The translations under genes were made by a program, and so were the position numbers. Positions 52,521 to 62,135 of a stretch of 64,000 bases of DNA are shown piece after piece. The first letter of the stretch is position 1. Every line of letters begins with the position of its first letter. Source of the DNA: Peribacillus frigoritolerans_B (lineage in GTDB: Bacteria > Bacillota > Bacilli > Bacillales > DSM-1321); NCBI RefSeq assembly GCF_044762665.1, contig NZ_JBIWES010000011.1:135037-199036 (forward strand), given 5' to 3'. The notes under the pieces are model-generated. The model was not told where the DNA came from and did no database searches. It worked only from the letters and a program-made list of their open reading frames with translations.

Positions 52521-54507
52521 TAATGAAAAAGTGAAATATTTAACCGAAGCAGAACAACAGGAGTTATTGGAAAAATATGATCCAGAAGCCGGAACTAGAA
52601 AATTAACTGGTGTCTTGGGCCACATTGCATTTTTTGGACTTTTAGCTTTTTCGTTATTCCAATTATATACAGCTATTTTTGGCGTTTTTACAGCACAAAT
52701 CCAACGGACGATACACTTAGGTTTTGCACTCTCCTTGGTCTTTTTACTATTTCCTTCGAACCGAAAGAAGCGTCAAAAAGGAAAATTTCAAATTGCCTGG
52801 TACGATATCATATTAGCGATCCTTAGTATCGGGGTAGGTGCATATTGGCCCTTATTTTTCGAAGATATCGTCATGAATGTAGGACGTTTGGGCGTATTGG
52901 ATTTTGCAGTCGGTTTAATGGCCATTCTGCTGGTTTTGGAAGCAACCAGGCGTGCAGTTGGTCTCCCTATCATGGTCATTGCTTTATTATTCATTTTCTA
53001 TGGGATTTTTGGACAGTATATGCCAGGATTCCTTGCTCATCGAGGTTTGACTCTGGAGCGTCTGGTGCAAACAATGTTCTTCTCGACAGAGGGAATTTTA
53101 GGCACTCCGTTAGCGGTGTCATCGACATTCATCTTCCTATTTTTACTGTTTGGATCTTTTCTAGTCCGAACCGGCGTCGGTCAATACTTTAATGATCTCT
53201 CTACCGCCATTGCCGGCAGAAGGATAGGGGGACCTGCAAAGGTTGCGATTTTTTCAAGTGCTCTTCAAGGAACGATTAGCGGGAGCTCTGTGGCTAATGT
53301 TGTCACATCAGGAGCATTTACGATACCGATGATGAAAAATCTTGGATATAAGAAGGAATTTGCGGGGGCAGTGGAGGCGGCTGCTTCGACAGGCGGTCAA
53401 TTGATGCCTCCGGTAATGGGGGCAGCGGCATTCTTAATGGTTGAGTTCATTGGGAATGGAATAACGTATTGGGATATAGCAAAGGCGGCTGCGATTCCAG
53501 CTATCCTTTATTTTTCAGGAATTTGGATCATGACCCATTTTGAAGCGAAACGACTTGGGCTGCGTGGGTTAACGCAAGAAGAGATGCCAAGTAAAAAGGA
53601 AGTGTTCGGCAAATTTTATTTACTAATACCGATCCTTGCCATTATTTTATTGCTCATGGCGAATATCACGGTAACACATGCAGCACTGTATTCCATCGCC
53701 ATCTCGGTTCTTGTAGGTTTCATAAACAAGGATGTCCGCATGAAATTCATCGATATCATTTATGCATTGGTGGATGGAGCCCGAACAGCTCTTGCAGTTG
53801 CCGCTGCAACCGCAGCAGCAGGCATTATTGTCGGTATCGTCACGAAAACTGGGCTAGGGCTTAAGCTGGCTAATGGTTTGATCGATTTATCTGGTGGATA
53901 TTTGATTCCAACGCTGATGCTAACTATGGTAGCGGCACTTATATTAGGAATGGGTTCACCTACGACCGCCAATTATGTAATCACATCGACGATTGCAGCG
54001 CCTGCGATAATTTTGCTAGGTGTTCCTGATTTATCTGCACATTTATTCGTTTTCTACTTTGGCATTATAGCAGATATAACTCCTCCAGTTGCATTAGCGG
54101 CATTTGCTGCGGCAGGGGTAGCGGGAGGCGAGCCGATAAAAACGGGGATTGAGTCATCGAAACTTGCCATCGCAGCATTCATCATTCCATATATTTTTGT
54201 TCTCTCCCCGCAAATGCTAATGATCGATACGACTTGGATGGAGGTTGCATGGGTTGTTCTTACAGCAATGTCCGGCATGATTGCAATTGGTGCGGGTGTC
54301 ATAGGTTACTGGATGAGGGGGATGCACTGGTTAGAAAGAGTCCTCGCCATAATCGTAGGTTTACTATTAATCTATCCTGAAACGGTATCGGACATCATTG
54401 GGATATCCGCTTTTATCGTGTTACTGGCTTTACAATATCTTTGGAAGAGTGACAATCACGGCAGCTCCAAAATCTTGGAAAATGGCCAAAGCATTGAGAA
54501 AAATTGA
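52513..54507 (+). CDS. TRAP transporter fused 4TM/12TM permease
   Basis: A 664-residue membrane protein. An N-terminal DctQ-like four-helix part covers about residues 30-180 and a DctM-like large subunit about 185-610, with the motifs GRRIGGPAKVAIFSSALQG, SGSSVANVVTSGAFTIPMMK and AAASTGGQLMPPVMGAAAF. The fusion is normal for TAXI systems. It starts at a GTG overlapping the DUF1850 gene. It imports, coupled to an ion gradient, the ligand delivered by the binding protein. Confidence 0.9.
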   Translation: MADNEKVKYLTEAEQQELLEKYDPEAGTRKLTGVLGHIAFFGLLAFSLFQLYTAIFGVFTAQIQRTIHLGFALSLVFLLFPSNRKKRQKGKFQIAWYDIILAILSIGVGAYWPLFFEDIVMNVGRLGVLDFAVGLMAILLVLEATRRAVGLPIMVIALLFIFYGIFGQYMPGFLAHRGLTLERLVQTMFFSTEGILGTPLAVSSTFIFLFLLFGSFLVRTGVGQYFNDLSTAIAGRRIGGPAKVAIFSSALQGTISGSSVANVVTSGAFTIPMMKNLGYKKEFAGAVEAAASTGGQLMPPVMGAAAFLMVEFIGNGITYWDIAKAAAIPAILYFSGIWIMTHFEAKRLGLRGLTQEEMPSKKEVFGKFYLLIPILAIILLLMANITVTHAALYSIAISVLVGFINKDVRMKFIDIIYALVDGARTALAVAAATAAAGIIVGIVTKTGLGLKLANGLIDLSGGYLIPTLMLTMVAALILGMGSPTTANYVITSTIAAPAIILLGVPDLSAHLFVFYFGIIADITPPVALAAFAAAGVAGGEPIKTGIESSKLAIAAFIIPYIFVLSPQMLMIDTTWMEVAWVVLTAMSGMIAIGAGVIGYWMRGMHWLERVLAIIVGLLLIYPETVSDIIGISAFIVLLALQYLWKSDNHGSSKILENGQSIEKN

Positions 54508-54727
54508 CCTGCGAATATCGATCCGGAAGTAAAGGGTAGAGCTGAACCATTCGGGGGGGGTGATTTTTTGAAGTGAAACATCATTGAGAACGCAACGCCC
54601 AAAGGGAATGTGCAGTTGCTGTTTTATAAAGACAACCAGCATAATCCTACTAGAGACACCTGCTCGTATATCCACTTGCCTTATGATAAAACCCTAATTT
54701 GTTTTATATTTGAAAGGAGACTAATTC

Positions 54728-56803
54728 ATGAAATTTTTAAAAAGTTTTATTTTAGTTACTTTCAGTTTCTTTTGTATGATCACACCAGCTTTTGCAAGTG
54801 TCCCTGGCGTGGATGGGTCAATGGGAAAGGGTTTTACAAATGGAATCGTATCAGTTTCTCATCCGTTAGCAGCTGAAGCGGGTATAGAGATACTAAAACA
54901 AGGTGGAAATGCAGTCGATGCAGCAGCTGCCATTCAATTATCGTTAAATGTAGTTGAACCAATGATGTCTGGAATCGGCGGCGGTGGTTTTATCATGATT
55001 TATAATAAAAAGGAAAATAAAATAACGATGATCGAAAATCGCGAAATGGCACCGCAAAATGTTACGCCTGAACTTTTTTTAGATGGAAAGGGAAAACCCA
55101 TACCTTTTAGTAAGCGGCACACATCCGGGAAAGCGGTGGCAGTTCCTGGGACTCTGATGGGGGTGGAGACTTCTCTTGAGAAATATGGAACATTGAAATT
55201 ATCACAAGTCATAGGCCCGGCCATTAAACAAGCTGAAGAAGGGGTAAAAGTCAATTGGGCAACAGCACAATATATCGATGAAAATGTAACAAAGCTTAAA
55301 AATAACCAAGCGGCTGCAAAAGTTTTTGTACCAGACGGAAAGCCTTTGGAAGAGGGAGACACCCTCGTTCAGCCAGATCTGGCAAAGACTCTTAAGTTAA
55401 TAAAAAATCAAGGTTCTAACGTTTTTTATAAAGGTGAAATCGGGGAAGCACTTACCAAAGAAGTTCAAAAACGTGAAGGAACGATGACAACTGAGGATTT
55501 GGAAAACTATGAAGTGAAAGAAAGAGAGCCAATTAAATCGGAATATAGGGGATTTGAAGTGGTAGGGGCAGCTTCACCAAGCTCAGGCAGTTTGACTGTT
55601 CTACAAATCCTGGAGCTTATGGAAGGATACGATGTGCAAAAGATGGGGGCCAACTCGCCTGAGTATCTTCATCATCTAACCGAAGCCATGCATCTTGCTT
55701 TTGCCGATCGTGCTGCCTATATGGCGGATGAAGATTTTTATGATGTACCAACAGAAGGACTATTAGATGAAGATTATATAAAAGAAAGAAGAAAACTCAT
55801 TAATCCAAATAGATCAACAGCTGATGTAAAAGCAGGCGATCCATGGAAGTATGAGGGCAAAGAACCCACTGCAATGAAGAAAGTAAAAGAAGAGAAAACC
55901 CCAATCGGACAGACGACGCACTTTTCTGTAATGGATAAGTGGGGAAATATGGTTGCTTATACGACTACAATCGAGCAAGTATTCGGATCAGGTATCATGG
56001 TACCAGATTATGGATTCATGCTAAATAATGAAATGACGGATTTTGATGCCACACCGGGTGGAGTTAACCAGGTGGAACCAGGAAAAAGACCAAGAAGCAG
56101 TATGTCCCCGACCTTCGTATTAAAAGATGGAAACCCCTTCATGGCCATTGGTTCACCAGGTGGAGCGACAATAATTGCATCGGTATCTGAAACGATAATG
56201 AATGTTCTTGATCATAAAATGCTAATTCAAGATGCCATATATGCGCCACGTATTTATTCTGCTGGATATCCGACAGTTAGATGGGAACCGGGAATTGAAC
56301 AAAATACAAGGCTGGAGTTAATGGCTAAAGGCCATGTTTATGAAGAAAAACCGCAACATATCGGAAATGTGCAAGCTGTTATTTATGATTATGAAAAGGG
56401 AAAAATGTATGGAGGAGCCGATAATACGAGAGAAGGAACTGTTCAAGGTGTGTATGATGTTTCCCATAAATCGAAAAAGCCAAAAGAAATAAAAGAAGAA
56501 AAAAAGGGACCGTTTACCTTAAAAGTGAATGGAGCCGTTTATCCTTATACAGCTGATCAAATGAAACTGATAGATGAAAAACCCTATATCCAATCAGATA
56601 AATTGCTACTAGGTTTGGGTGTAATCCAAACAGGGGATTTAGAAACATTTAAACCAGATAAAAAATCGTATCTACCTGTGTTAGGAGTAGCGAAATCATT
56701 AGGGTATAAAACAAAATGGAACGAAAAAGACAAAGAGGCACTATTGGAAAAAGATCCGGCGGATATTGAAGATCCGGACGAAGATGGCAGTGTCACGAAT
56801 TGA
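54728..56803 (+). CDS. ggt: Gamma-glutamyltransferase with C-terminal extension
   Basis: A 691-residue secreted enzyme that cleaves or transfers the gamma-glutamyl group of glutathione, glutamine or poly-gamma-glutamate outside the cell. A signal peptide (LVTFSFFCMITPAFA) ends at about residue 23. The N-terminal part has GGNAVDAAAAIQLSLNVVEP. The autoprocessing nucleophile is Thr396 in GQTTHFSVMD, followed by GSGIMVPDYGFMLNNEM, RPRSSMSPT and GSPGGATI. B. subtilis Ggt has 587 residues. The extra ~100 after residue 590 (PFTLKVNGAVYPYTAD, LLLGLGVIQ, SYLPVLGVAKSLGYKTKW) resemble a copper-amine-oxidase-N-type stalk domain, perhaps for surface attachment. Preceded by GAAAGGAG. Confidence 0.9.
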   Translation: MKFLKSFILVTFSFFCMITPAFASVPGVDGSMGKGFTNGIVSVSHPLAAEAGIEILKQGGNAVDAAAAIQLSLNVVEPMMSGIGGGGFIMIYNKKENKITMIENREMAPQNVTPELFLDGKGKPIPFSKRHTSGKAVAVPGTLMGVETSLEKYGTLKLSQVIGPAIKQAEEGVKVNWATAQYIDENVTKLKNNQAAAKVFVPDGKPLEEGDTLVQPDLAKTLKLIKNQGSNVFYKGEIGEALTKEVQKREGTMTTEDLENYEVKEREPIKSEYRGFEVVGAASPSSGSLTVLQILELMEGYDVQKMGANSPEYLHHLTEAMHLAFADRAAYMADEDFYDVPTEGLLDEDYIKERRKLINPNRSTADVKAGDPWKYEGKEPTAMKKVKEEKTPIGQTTHFSVMDKWGNMVAYTTTIEQVFGSGIMVPDYGFMLNNEMTDFDATPGGVNQVEPGKRPRSSMSPTFVLKDGNPFMAIGSPGGATIIASVSETIMNVLDHKMLIQDAIYAPRIYSAGYPTVRWEPGIEQNTRLELMAKGHVYEEKPQHIGNVQAVIYDYEKGKMYGGADNTREGTVQGVYDVSHKSKKPKEIKEEKKGPFTLKVNGAVYPYTADQMKLIDEKPYIQSDKLLLGLGVIQTGDLETFKPDKKSYLPVLGVAKSLGYKTKWNEKDKEALLEKDPADIEDPDEDGSVTN

Positions 56804-56855
56804 TTGCTTTTCTAAGTCTGCTCGGGAAATTGAATCCTAAATGATACTAAATTTG

Positions 56856-56902
56856 AAAACCCCAGAATTCTCTTTGGAAAGAGAGGTCTGGGGTTGTTTT
56901 TT
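56856..56902 (+). terminator. Terminator after ggt
   Basis: AACCCCAGA...TCTGGGGTT with an inner TCTCTT/AAAGAGA stem, then GTTTTTT. It reaches the last bases of the convergent SRPBCC gene. Confidence 0.85.
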
Positions 56903-57398
56903 AGTTATATGAAATATTAGATAGGTAGTCAGCCAGTTGAACGAAGGTTCCTGAAAAGCCCTCCTGAACCATTTCTTGCGACTCCTCGTAAGTTTTCATT
57001 TCCTCCTCAGTTGGGGATACAGGTGTCCCGATCATCGAAAGTAATGTTTTACCTTCATGCTCGGTGAATGTAAAAGTATTGAGAGTTTCCAATGGCCAGT
57101 TGTCATTAAAAGGAGCACGTACGATGTTACCCTTTTCATCAGAAAAGAAAGAGGTGTAAACGAGTTTCTCCGGAGCATTTACTTCATGATAAACAAATTT
57201 GACCCACATTACATTTCCGTCAGGAGATGTCTGGCTGTAATGGAAGACACCATCATGGCGAGGCTCAAACTTAGAAATATCAAAAGTCCACCCTTTAGGT
57301 CCCCACCAGTTCTGCAAGTGTTCTGATTCGGTAAATGCCTTAAATAAAAGCTCGCGAGGAGTATTGAAACTACGGGTAATTTCGGTTTTTGGAAACAT
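56901..57398 (-). CDS. SRPBCC (AHSA1-like) protein
   Basis: A 165-residue cytoplasmic START-like protein from the ATG at 57398 (MFPKTEITRSFNTPRELLFKAF), with GGGAGGAGG upstream. EHLQNWWGPKGWTFDISKFE near residue 28 and the closing amphipathic helix (EEMKTYEESQEMVQEGFSGTFVQLADYL) are typical. The frame stays open for 27 codons upstream, but that part belongs to a broken ArsR gene. Such proteins commonly follow an ArsR regulator; here that regulator is ruined. Confidence 0.8.
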   Translation of the reverse strand: MFPKTEITRSFNTPRELLFKAFTESEHLQNWWGPKGWTFDISKFEPRHDGVFHYSQTSPDGNVMWVKFVYHEVNAPEKLVYTSFFSDEKGNIVRAPFNDNWPLETLNTFTFTEHEGKTLLSMIGTPVSPTEEEMKTYEESQEMVQEGFSGTFVQLADYLSNISYN

Positions 57399-57441
57399 TT
57401 TGTTCCTCCTCCCATTGTTTTTTATTATGTTTGTAGCTCCT

Positions 57442-57564
57442 TCAGATAAAGTTCCAAGCTGTCGAGTTTTTCTTACCATTCACGGTGAGAGGTCCGTCTC
57501 TTAGGATTTCAACAATCCTTAATCGATTTGGCTCTGCAAGAGCACTTAATAATGTAGTATTCAT
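57442..57564 (-). pseudogene. ArsR-family regulator remnant, internally deleted
   Basis: A 40-codon frame starting MNTTLLSALAEPNRLRIVEI and LRDGPLTVN, the first helices of an ArsR winged helix. It then jumps to GKKNSTAWNFI and a stop. The recognition helix and the rest of the roughly 110-residue protein are gone. It lies directly upstream of the SRPBCC gene, as intact ArsR genes usually do. Confidence 0.7.
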
Positions 57565-58034
57565 CTTTACACCACGATTTATTAGAATTATATTCCTTTG
57601 GGAGAAATATAAACAAACAGGAATATTCCAGTCAAGTAATATTGGATAAAATATTTATCCCGAATTAACTTCATATAGCAAGGGGAGGTAGGTTTTGTTG
57701 TACTAAACGAGGAGGTACCAATAATATACTTCCCCTTAAATGAAAATGAGCGCTAACCCTTGTTCCAGGATAGCACCCGATTGTGGAAGAATAGTATAAG
57801 TTTTGTAGATAACATCATTTTCAAATTAGGAAACTATTTTACCAAGCTGTACGTTGAGAATAAAACAATGATATTTTTGTACATAATGATACAGGTTTAG
57901 GTTTTTTATAAAAAAGAATGATTCAGCAGTTTTTATTCGAAAAAAGAACTAAGGTTCGTGTACACTTGTAACGAAGACAATCTCGGTAGCGGTTATTACT
58001 AAGGAATCCAATCTTGATTCAAAGGAGAATGAAA
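57565..58034. other. Intergenic stretch, nothing recognised
   Basis: A 470-base AT-rich stretch with an AGGGGAGGTAGG-like purine tract and a CGAGGAGGTACC stretch but no open frame that follows them. I find no clear terminator, operator or RNA. Confidence 0.4.
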
Positions 58035-58439
58035 ATGATTAAACCATATTTAATGTTTAACAGAGAATGTGAAGAGGCTTTCAAACTTTATATTGAGGCA
58101 TTTGGTGGGGAACTTATTGCTATGCAAAAATATAGTGAGATCCCATCAAATCCAGACTTTCCTGTTGAAGAGAGTGATAAAGACCTTGTTCTTTACTCAC
58201 AAATAAGATTAACAGAAGATGGGATTATAATGGGTTCTGATTCAAACAGGGAATTGAATGATAGTGACAAAATGGTTGTAAGTGTGGAGCTTAACTCGGA
58301 GGAAAAAGCTAGAAAGGCATGGAACATATTAAAAGAAGATGGATCTATAAATATGGATCTTCATGAAACATTTTTTGCGAAACTTCACGGTTCATTGAAG
58401 GATAAATTTGGTGTTTCATGGATGTTTACTGTCAATTAA
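58035..58439 (+). CDS. VOC-family protein, PhnB-like
   Basis: A 134-residue single-domain protein of the vicinal oxygen chelate fold (MIKPYLMFNRECEEAFKLY, YIEAFGGELIAMQKYSE). The PhnB/YjdN type ends with the segment LHGSLKDKFGVSWMF. The start at 58035 has AAAGGAGA upstream; a TTG 21 bases earlier is unlikely. Function is unknown; most are binding proteins or glyoxalase-like. Confidence 0.8.
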   Translation: MIKPYLMFNRECEEAFKLYIEAFGGELIAMQKYSEIPSNPDFPVEESDKDLVLYSQIRLTEDGIIMGSDSNRELNDSDKMVVSVELNSEEKARKAWNILKEDGSINMDLHETFFAKLHGSLKDKFGVSWMFTVN

Positions 58440-58596
58440 AACTATTCTTGAATCTAAGTTCAGAAGACATCTTTCTTTGTAAATTCGTTAGGGACAGAAA
58501 TTGGAGAATATATAAGTAGGGGGATAATCAATTATCGGGAAGGTGAAAATTTTTAAAATCCTCATTAGTACTCGGATGCTTTAATGGAGTAACCAA

Positions 58597-58642
58597 AAAA
58601 AGCCCGATTTCTTAATATTAATACTAAGAAATCGGGCTTTTT
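58597..58642. terminator. 18-bp perfect hairpin between VOC gene and rph
   Basis: AAAAAGCCCGATTTCTTA and its complement around a 10-base loop, with A and T runs on either side, so it can stop transcription in both directions. Confidence 0.85.
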
Positions 58643-58929
58643 AATATTGGAATTTCTTAAGGCAGTACATCCGTATTTTCCTGAGGCTGCAATAAATGAT
58701 TGGATATCATTTATGTGAGTGAGTTTTCTTGTAAAATGGGGTTTTTCTGCCTTTGAATTTACTACAATTGTGGTCGTGGAAATACCTTGAAAAAAATGAG
58801 AAAATATGATAAATTTATATAGATACACCGATTTTGTATTTTGGTGTATATTATACCCTATTTTAATTATACATCATAAAATCCTTTTCAGTCAATCCCT
58901 ATTTTTATTTTTTTAAAGGAGTGTTTGAT
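58643..58929. other. Region between the terminator and the rph leader
   Basis: No gene seen. An inverted repeat ATACACC-N13-GGTGTAT (58823-58849) lies in AT-rich, promoter-like sequence and could be the rph control region. Confidence 0.4.
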
Positions 58930-58983
58930 ATGAACATGGAACTTGGCGAGGAGGAAGAACTAGTGGACAGCATGATTATTTGA
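58930..58983 (+). CDS. Possible 17-residue leader peptide upstream of rph
   Basis: An ATG with AAAGGAG 8 bases before it opens a 17-codon frame (MNMELGEEEELVDSMII). It lies 65 bases before rph. It could be a leader peptide or a remnant of a longer gene. Translation is not proven. Confidence 0.35.
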   Translation: MNMELGEEEELVDSMII

Positions 58984-59047
58984 TTACATGAATAATTTTT
59001 GTCATATGATTCGTCTTGGAATTGAGCGATGAATGGGGAGGAAAGAA

Positions 59048-61663
59048 ATGAAACCATATGTACTGGAGTTTCGGGAGATCGATAAAACGAAACAAATGGT
59101 GGTCGGTGGCAAAGGGATGAATTTGGGTGAATGCTCGAGGATTGATGGAATTCTAGTACCAGAAGGGTTTTGTGTTACCACTGAGGCATTTAAAAGAGTC
59201 ATAGGGGAAAATGATGAGCTTCATCAATTACTGGATCAACTAGCAGTACAAAAAGTGGACGACCGAAAAAGAATTAGTGAAATTAGCAGGAAGATTCGTG
59301 AGCTGATTGAGGGAATCGAGATCGACAAGGGGATCGAAGAAGATATCGACCGATGTCTCTTAACTTTTGGCTTCGAGCATGCATATGCTGTTCGATCTAG
59401 CGCTACAGCCGAAGATCTTCCATTTGCATCCTTTGCAGGTCAACAGGATACCTATCTAAATATCAAAGGAAAAGTGGGGATTTTACAACATATTAGTAAG
59501 TGCTGGGCTTCACTATTTACTGATCGTGCTGTGATTTATCGAATGCAAAACGGATTTGACCATCGTAAGGTTTATCTGTCTGTTGTTATTCAAAGGATGA
59601 TGTTTCCACAAGCTTCCGGAATACTATTTACAGCTGATCCAGTTACTTCAAACCGCAAGGTGCTGTCGATCGATGCTAGCTTTGGACTGGGTGAAGCACT
59701 TGTCTCTGGCTTAGTGTCTGCGGACAATTATAAAGTGCGGGAAGGTAAGATTGTGGAGAAGCAGATTTCTACCAAAAAGTTGGCTATATATGCACGAAAA
59801 GAAGGCGGAACGGTGGAAAAGGAAATTGAGCCGGGTCAGCAGATTTTATCGACCCTGTCAGATGAGCAAGTGTTGGAGCTTGAAAGGATCGGCAGAAAGC
59901 TTGAAGCATATTTTGGCTGTCCGCAAGATATCGAATGGTGTTTGGTTGATGATACATTTTATATTGTCCAGAGTCGTCCAATCACTACTTTATACCCCAT
60001 CCCTGAAGCGAATGATCAAGAGAATCACGTTTATGTATCTGTCGGTCATCAACAAATGATGACCGATTCCATGAAACCACTGGGATTGTCTTTTTGGCTG
60101 TTAACGACTCCTGCACCCATGCGTAAAGCTGGCGGAAGGTTATTTGTGGATGTCACACATATGCTGGCTTCACCTGACAGCAGAAAAATGTTATTAGATG
60201 CCATGGGACAACACGATCCGCTTATGAAAGACGCACTCATGACCATAATGGAGCGAGAAGATTTTATAAAATCGTCACCAGATGATAATAAAGTACCGAG
60301 TACCAGTAAAAGCAATAAAGGTATATCGCCTTCGGGTTTTAAAGCACAAATTGAAATCGACCCGACAATCGTTTCTGATTTGATTAAGGGTAGTCAAACA
60401 TCGATAGAAGAGTTAAAACAAAACATCCAAACGAAATTAGGATCCGATTTATTTGATTTTATTCTGGAAGATATCCAGATATTAAAGAAGATTTTATTTG
60501 ACCCACAAAGTTCAGCTGTGTTTATGGCTGCTATAGATGCTTCATCATGGATCAATGAAAAAATGAATAAGTGGTTAGGTGAAAAAAACGCAGCCGACAC
60601 GCTTTCTCAATCTGTACCAAACAATATTACTTCAGAAATGGGTCTCGCTCTATTGGATGTCGCAGATGTGATTCGTCCTTATCCAGAAGTAATTGATTAT
60701 TTACAGCATGTTAAAGATGATAACTTTTTGGATAAACTGGTTAAGTTTGATGGCGGACAGGAAACCCAAGACGCTATCTTCGATTATCTCAGCAAATACG
60801 GAATGCGATGTACCGGAGAAATCGATATTACTAAAACTCGTTGGAGCGAAAAACCAACTACACTTGTCCCCGTGATTCTTAGTAATATCAAAAACTTTGA
60901 GCCTAATGCTAGCAACCGGAAATTTGAGCAAGGGCGACAGGAAGCTTTGAAAAAAGAACAAGAGTTATTAGGTCGATTGAAGCAATTACCGGATGGTGAA
61001 CAAAAAGCCAAAGAAACAAAACGAATGATCGGCCTGATCCGGAACTTCATCGGTTATCGGGAATATCCAAAATACGGCATGGTTAATCGCTACTTCGTTT
61101 ATAAGCAGGCTTTACTGAAAGAAGCTGAACAACTCGTACAAGCCAACGTTATTCGTGAAAAAGAAGATATATACTATCTCACTTTTGAAGAACTTCACGA
61201 AGTCGTACGCACTAATAAACTAGATTACCAGATCATCAGCAAACGAAAAGACGAGTACAAATTATATGAAAAACTTACTCCACCACGTGTTATCACGTCT
61301 GATGGTGAAATCATTATAGGTGAGTACAAACGAGAAAATCTCCCAGCCGAAGCTATTGTAGGTCAACCGGTTTCTTCCGGAGTTATAGAGGGCAGAGCAC
61401 GCGTCATCTTAAACATGGAAGATGCAGATCTAGAAGATGGAGATATACTGGTTACAACCTTTACCGATCCTAGCTGGACACCATTGTTTGTATCCATAAA
61501 AGGACTTGTCACCGAAGTTGGCGGACTGATGACCCATGGGGCAGTCATCGCACGTGAATATGGCTTACCTGCCGTTGTCGGTGTGGAAAATGCTACGAAA
61601 ATGATCAAGGATGGACAAAAGATCAGGGTGAATGGAACAGAAGGGTATATAGAAATACTATAA
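59048..61663 (+). CDS. rph: Rifampicin phosphotransferase (PEP-synthase-like)
   Basis: An 871-residue enzyme that inactivates rifamycins by transferring the ATP beta-phosphate to the ansa-chain hydroxyl. The ATP-grasp domain comprises about residues 5-310 (GGKGMNLGECSR, AVRSSATAEDLPFASFAGQQDTYLN, FTADPVTSNRKVLSIDASFGLGEALVSG, DIEWCLVDDTFYIVQSRP). The rifampicin-binding domain comprises about 320-750. The swivelling His domain carries the catalytic His (near 830) in GGLMTHGAVIAREYGLPA. PEP synthase has extra C-terminal domains that are absent here. Start at 59048 with GGGGAGG just upstream. It is flanked by terminators, so it is monocistronic. Confidence 0.9.
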   Translation: MKPYVLEFREIDKTKQMVVGGKGMNLGECSRIDGILVPEGFCVTTEAFKRVIGENDELHQLLDQLAVQKVDDRKRISEISRKIRELIEGIEIDKGIEEDIDRCLLTFGFEHAYAVRSSATAEDLPFASFAGQQDTYLNIKGKVGILQHISKCWASLFTDRAVIYRMQNGFDHRKVYLSVVIQRMMFPQASGILFTADPVTSNRKVLSIDASFGLGEALVSGLVSADNYKVREGKIVEKQISTKKLAIYARKEGGTVEKEIEPGQQILSTLSDEQVLELERIGRKLEAYFGCPQDIEWCLVDDTFYIVQSRPITTLYPIPEANDQENHVYVSVGHQQMMTDSMKPLGLSFWLLTTPAPMRKAGGRLFVDVTHMLASPDSRKMLLDAMGQHDPLMKDALMTIMEREDFIKSSPDDNKVPSTSKSNKGISPSGFKAQIEIDPTIVSDLIKGSQTSIEELKQNIQTKLGSDLFDFILEDIQILKKILFDPQSSAVFMAAIDASSWINEKMNKWLGEKNAADTLSQSVPNNITSEMGLALLDVADVIRPYPEVIDYLQHVKDDNFLDKLVKFDGGQETQDAIFDYLSKYGMRCTGEIDITKTRWSEKPTTLVPVILSNIKNFEPNASNRKFEQGRQEALKKEQELLGRLKQLPDGEQKAKETKRMIGLIRNFIGYREYPKYGMVNRYFVYKQALLKEAEQLVQANVIREKEDIYYLTFEELHEVVRTNKLDYQIISKRKDEYKLYEKLTPPRVITSDGEIIIGEYKRENLPAEAIVGQPVSSGVIEGRARVILNMEDADLEDGDILVTTFTDPSWTPLFVSIKGLVTEVGGLMTHGAVIAREYGLPAVVGVENATKMIKDGQKIRVNGTEGYIEIL

Positions 61664-61764
61664 TTCATTACATTTCAATCATAAAAGAAGAGCATTCGAA
61701 TTAGGAGAATCATTGAAATCATGAAATCGAGCCTTTATTAAAGGGCCGCTTTTATACAATAACC

Positions 61765-61808
61765 AAAGCCCAATTTCTCGCTTACAACACCGGGAAATTG
61801 GGCTTTTT
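61765..61808 (+). terminator. Terminator after rph
   Basis: AAAGCCCAATTTC...GAAATTGGGCTTT followed by TTAT. Its stem resembles the hairpin before rph, AAAGCCCGATTTC. Confidence 0.85.
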
Positions 61809-62135
61809 ATATTTGGGTTTTATTATCGCTGTAAATTCGCAATTATCTATTCTTAGAAGTGAAAAATCTTGATTTAATGAGGGTTTTACATTGAAGACAT
61901 GTAAACTACGTATTCGTCTTGGATAGATTTAGAATTTTATAACGGCTTGTTTTTCTTATAGGCCACTAAAACGCCTTAAAGTAGAGCACAGTGTTGAATA
62001 TAAGGGCGCCCCTCTTGGAATAAGAATACGTTTTTATTTTAGGTAGCTTGATAACTGAAACATGTGAAATTTATTCAATTAGTAAATGTAATAGACTCCT
62101 ATCGTAAATCGGTCCCTAAAGCGCTTTTAATCATT
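61809..62135. other. Intergenic stretch, nothing recognised
   Basis: About 330 AT-rich bases between the rph terminator and the broken GyrI-like gene. No open frame or element I can support. Confidence 0.4.

Noticed and set aside
54610..54876. 88-codon plus-strand frame at the start of ggt
   Set aside because: Overlaps the ggt signal peptide in another frame and has no ribosome binding site.
58565..58828. 87-codon minus-strand frame
   Set aside because: It covers the perfect terminator hairpin and promoter-like DNA and has no family match.
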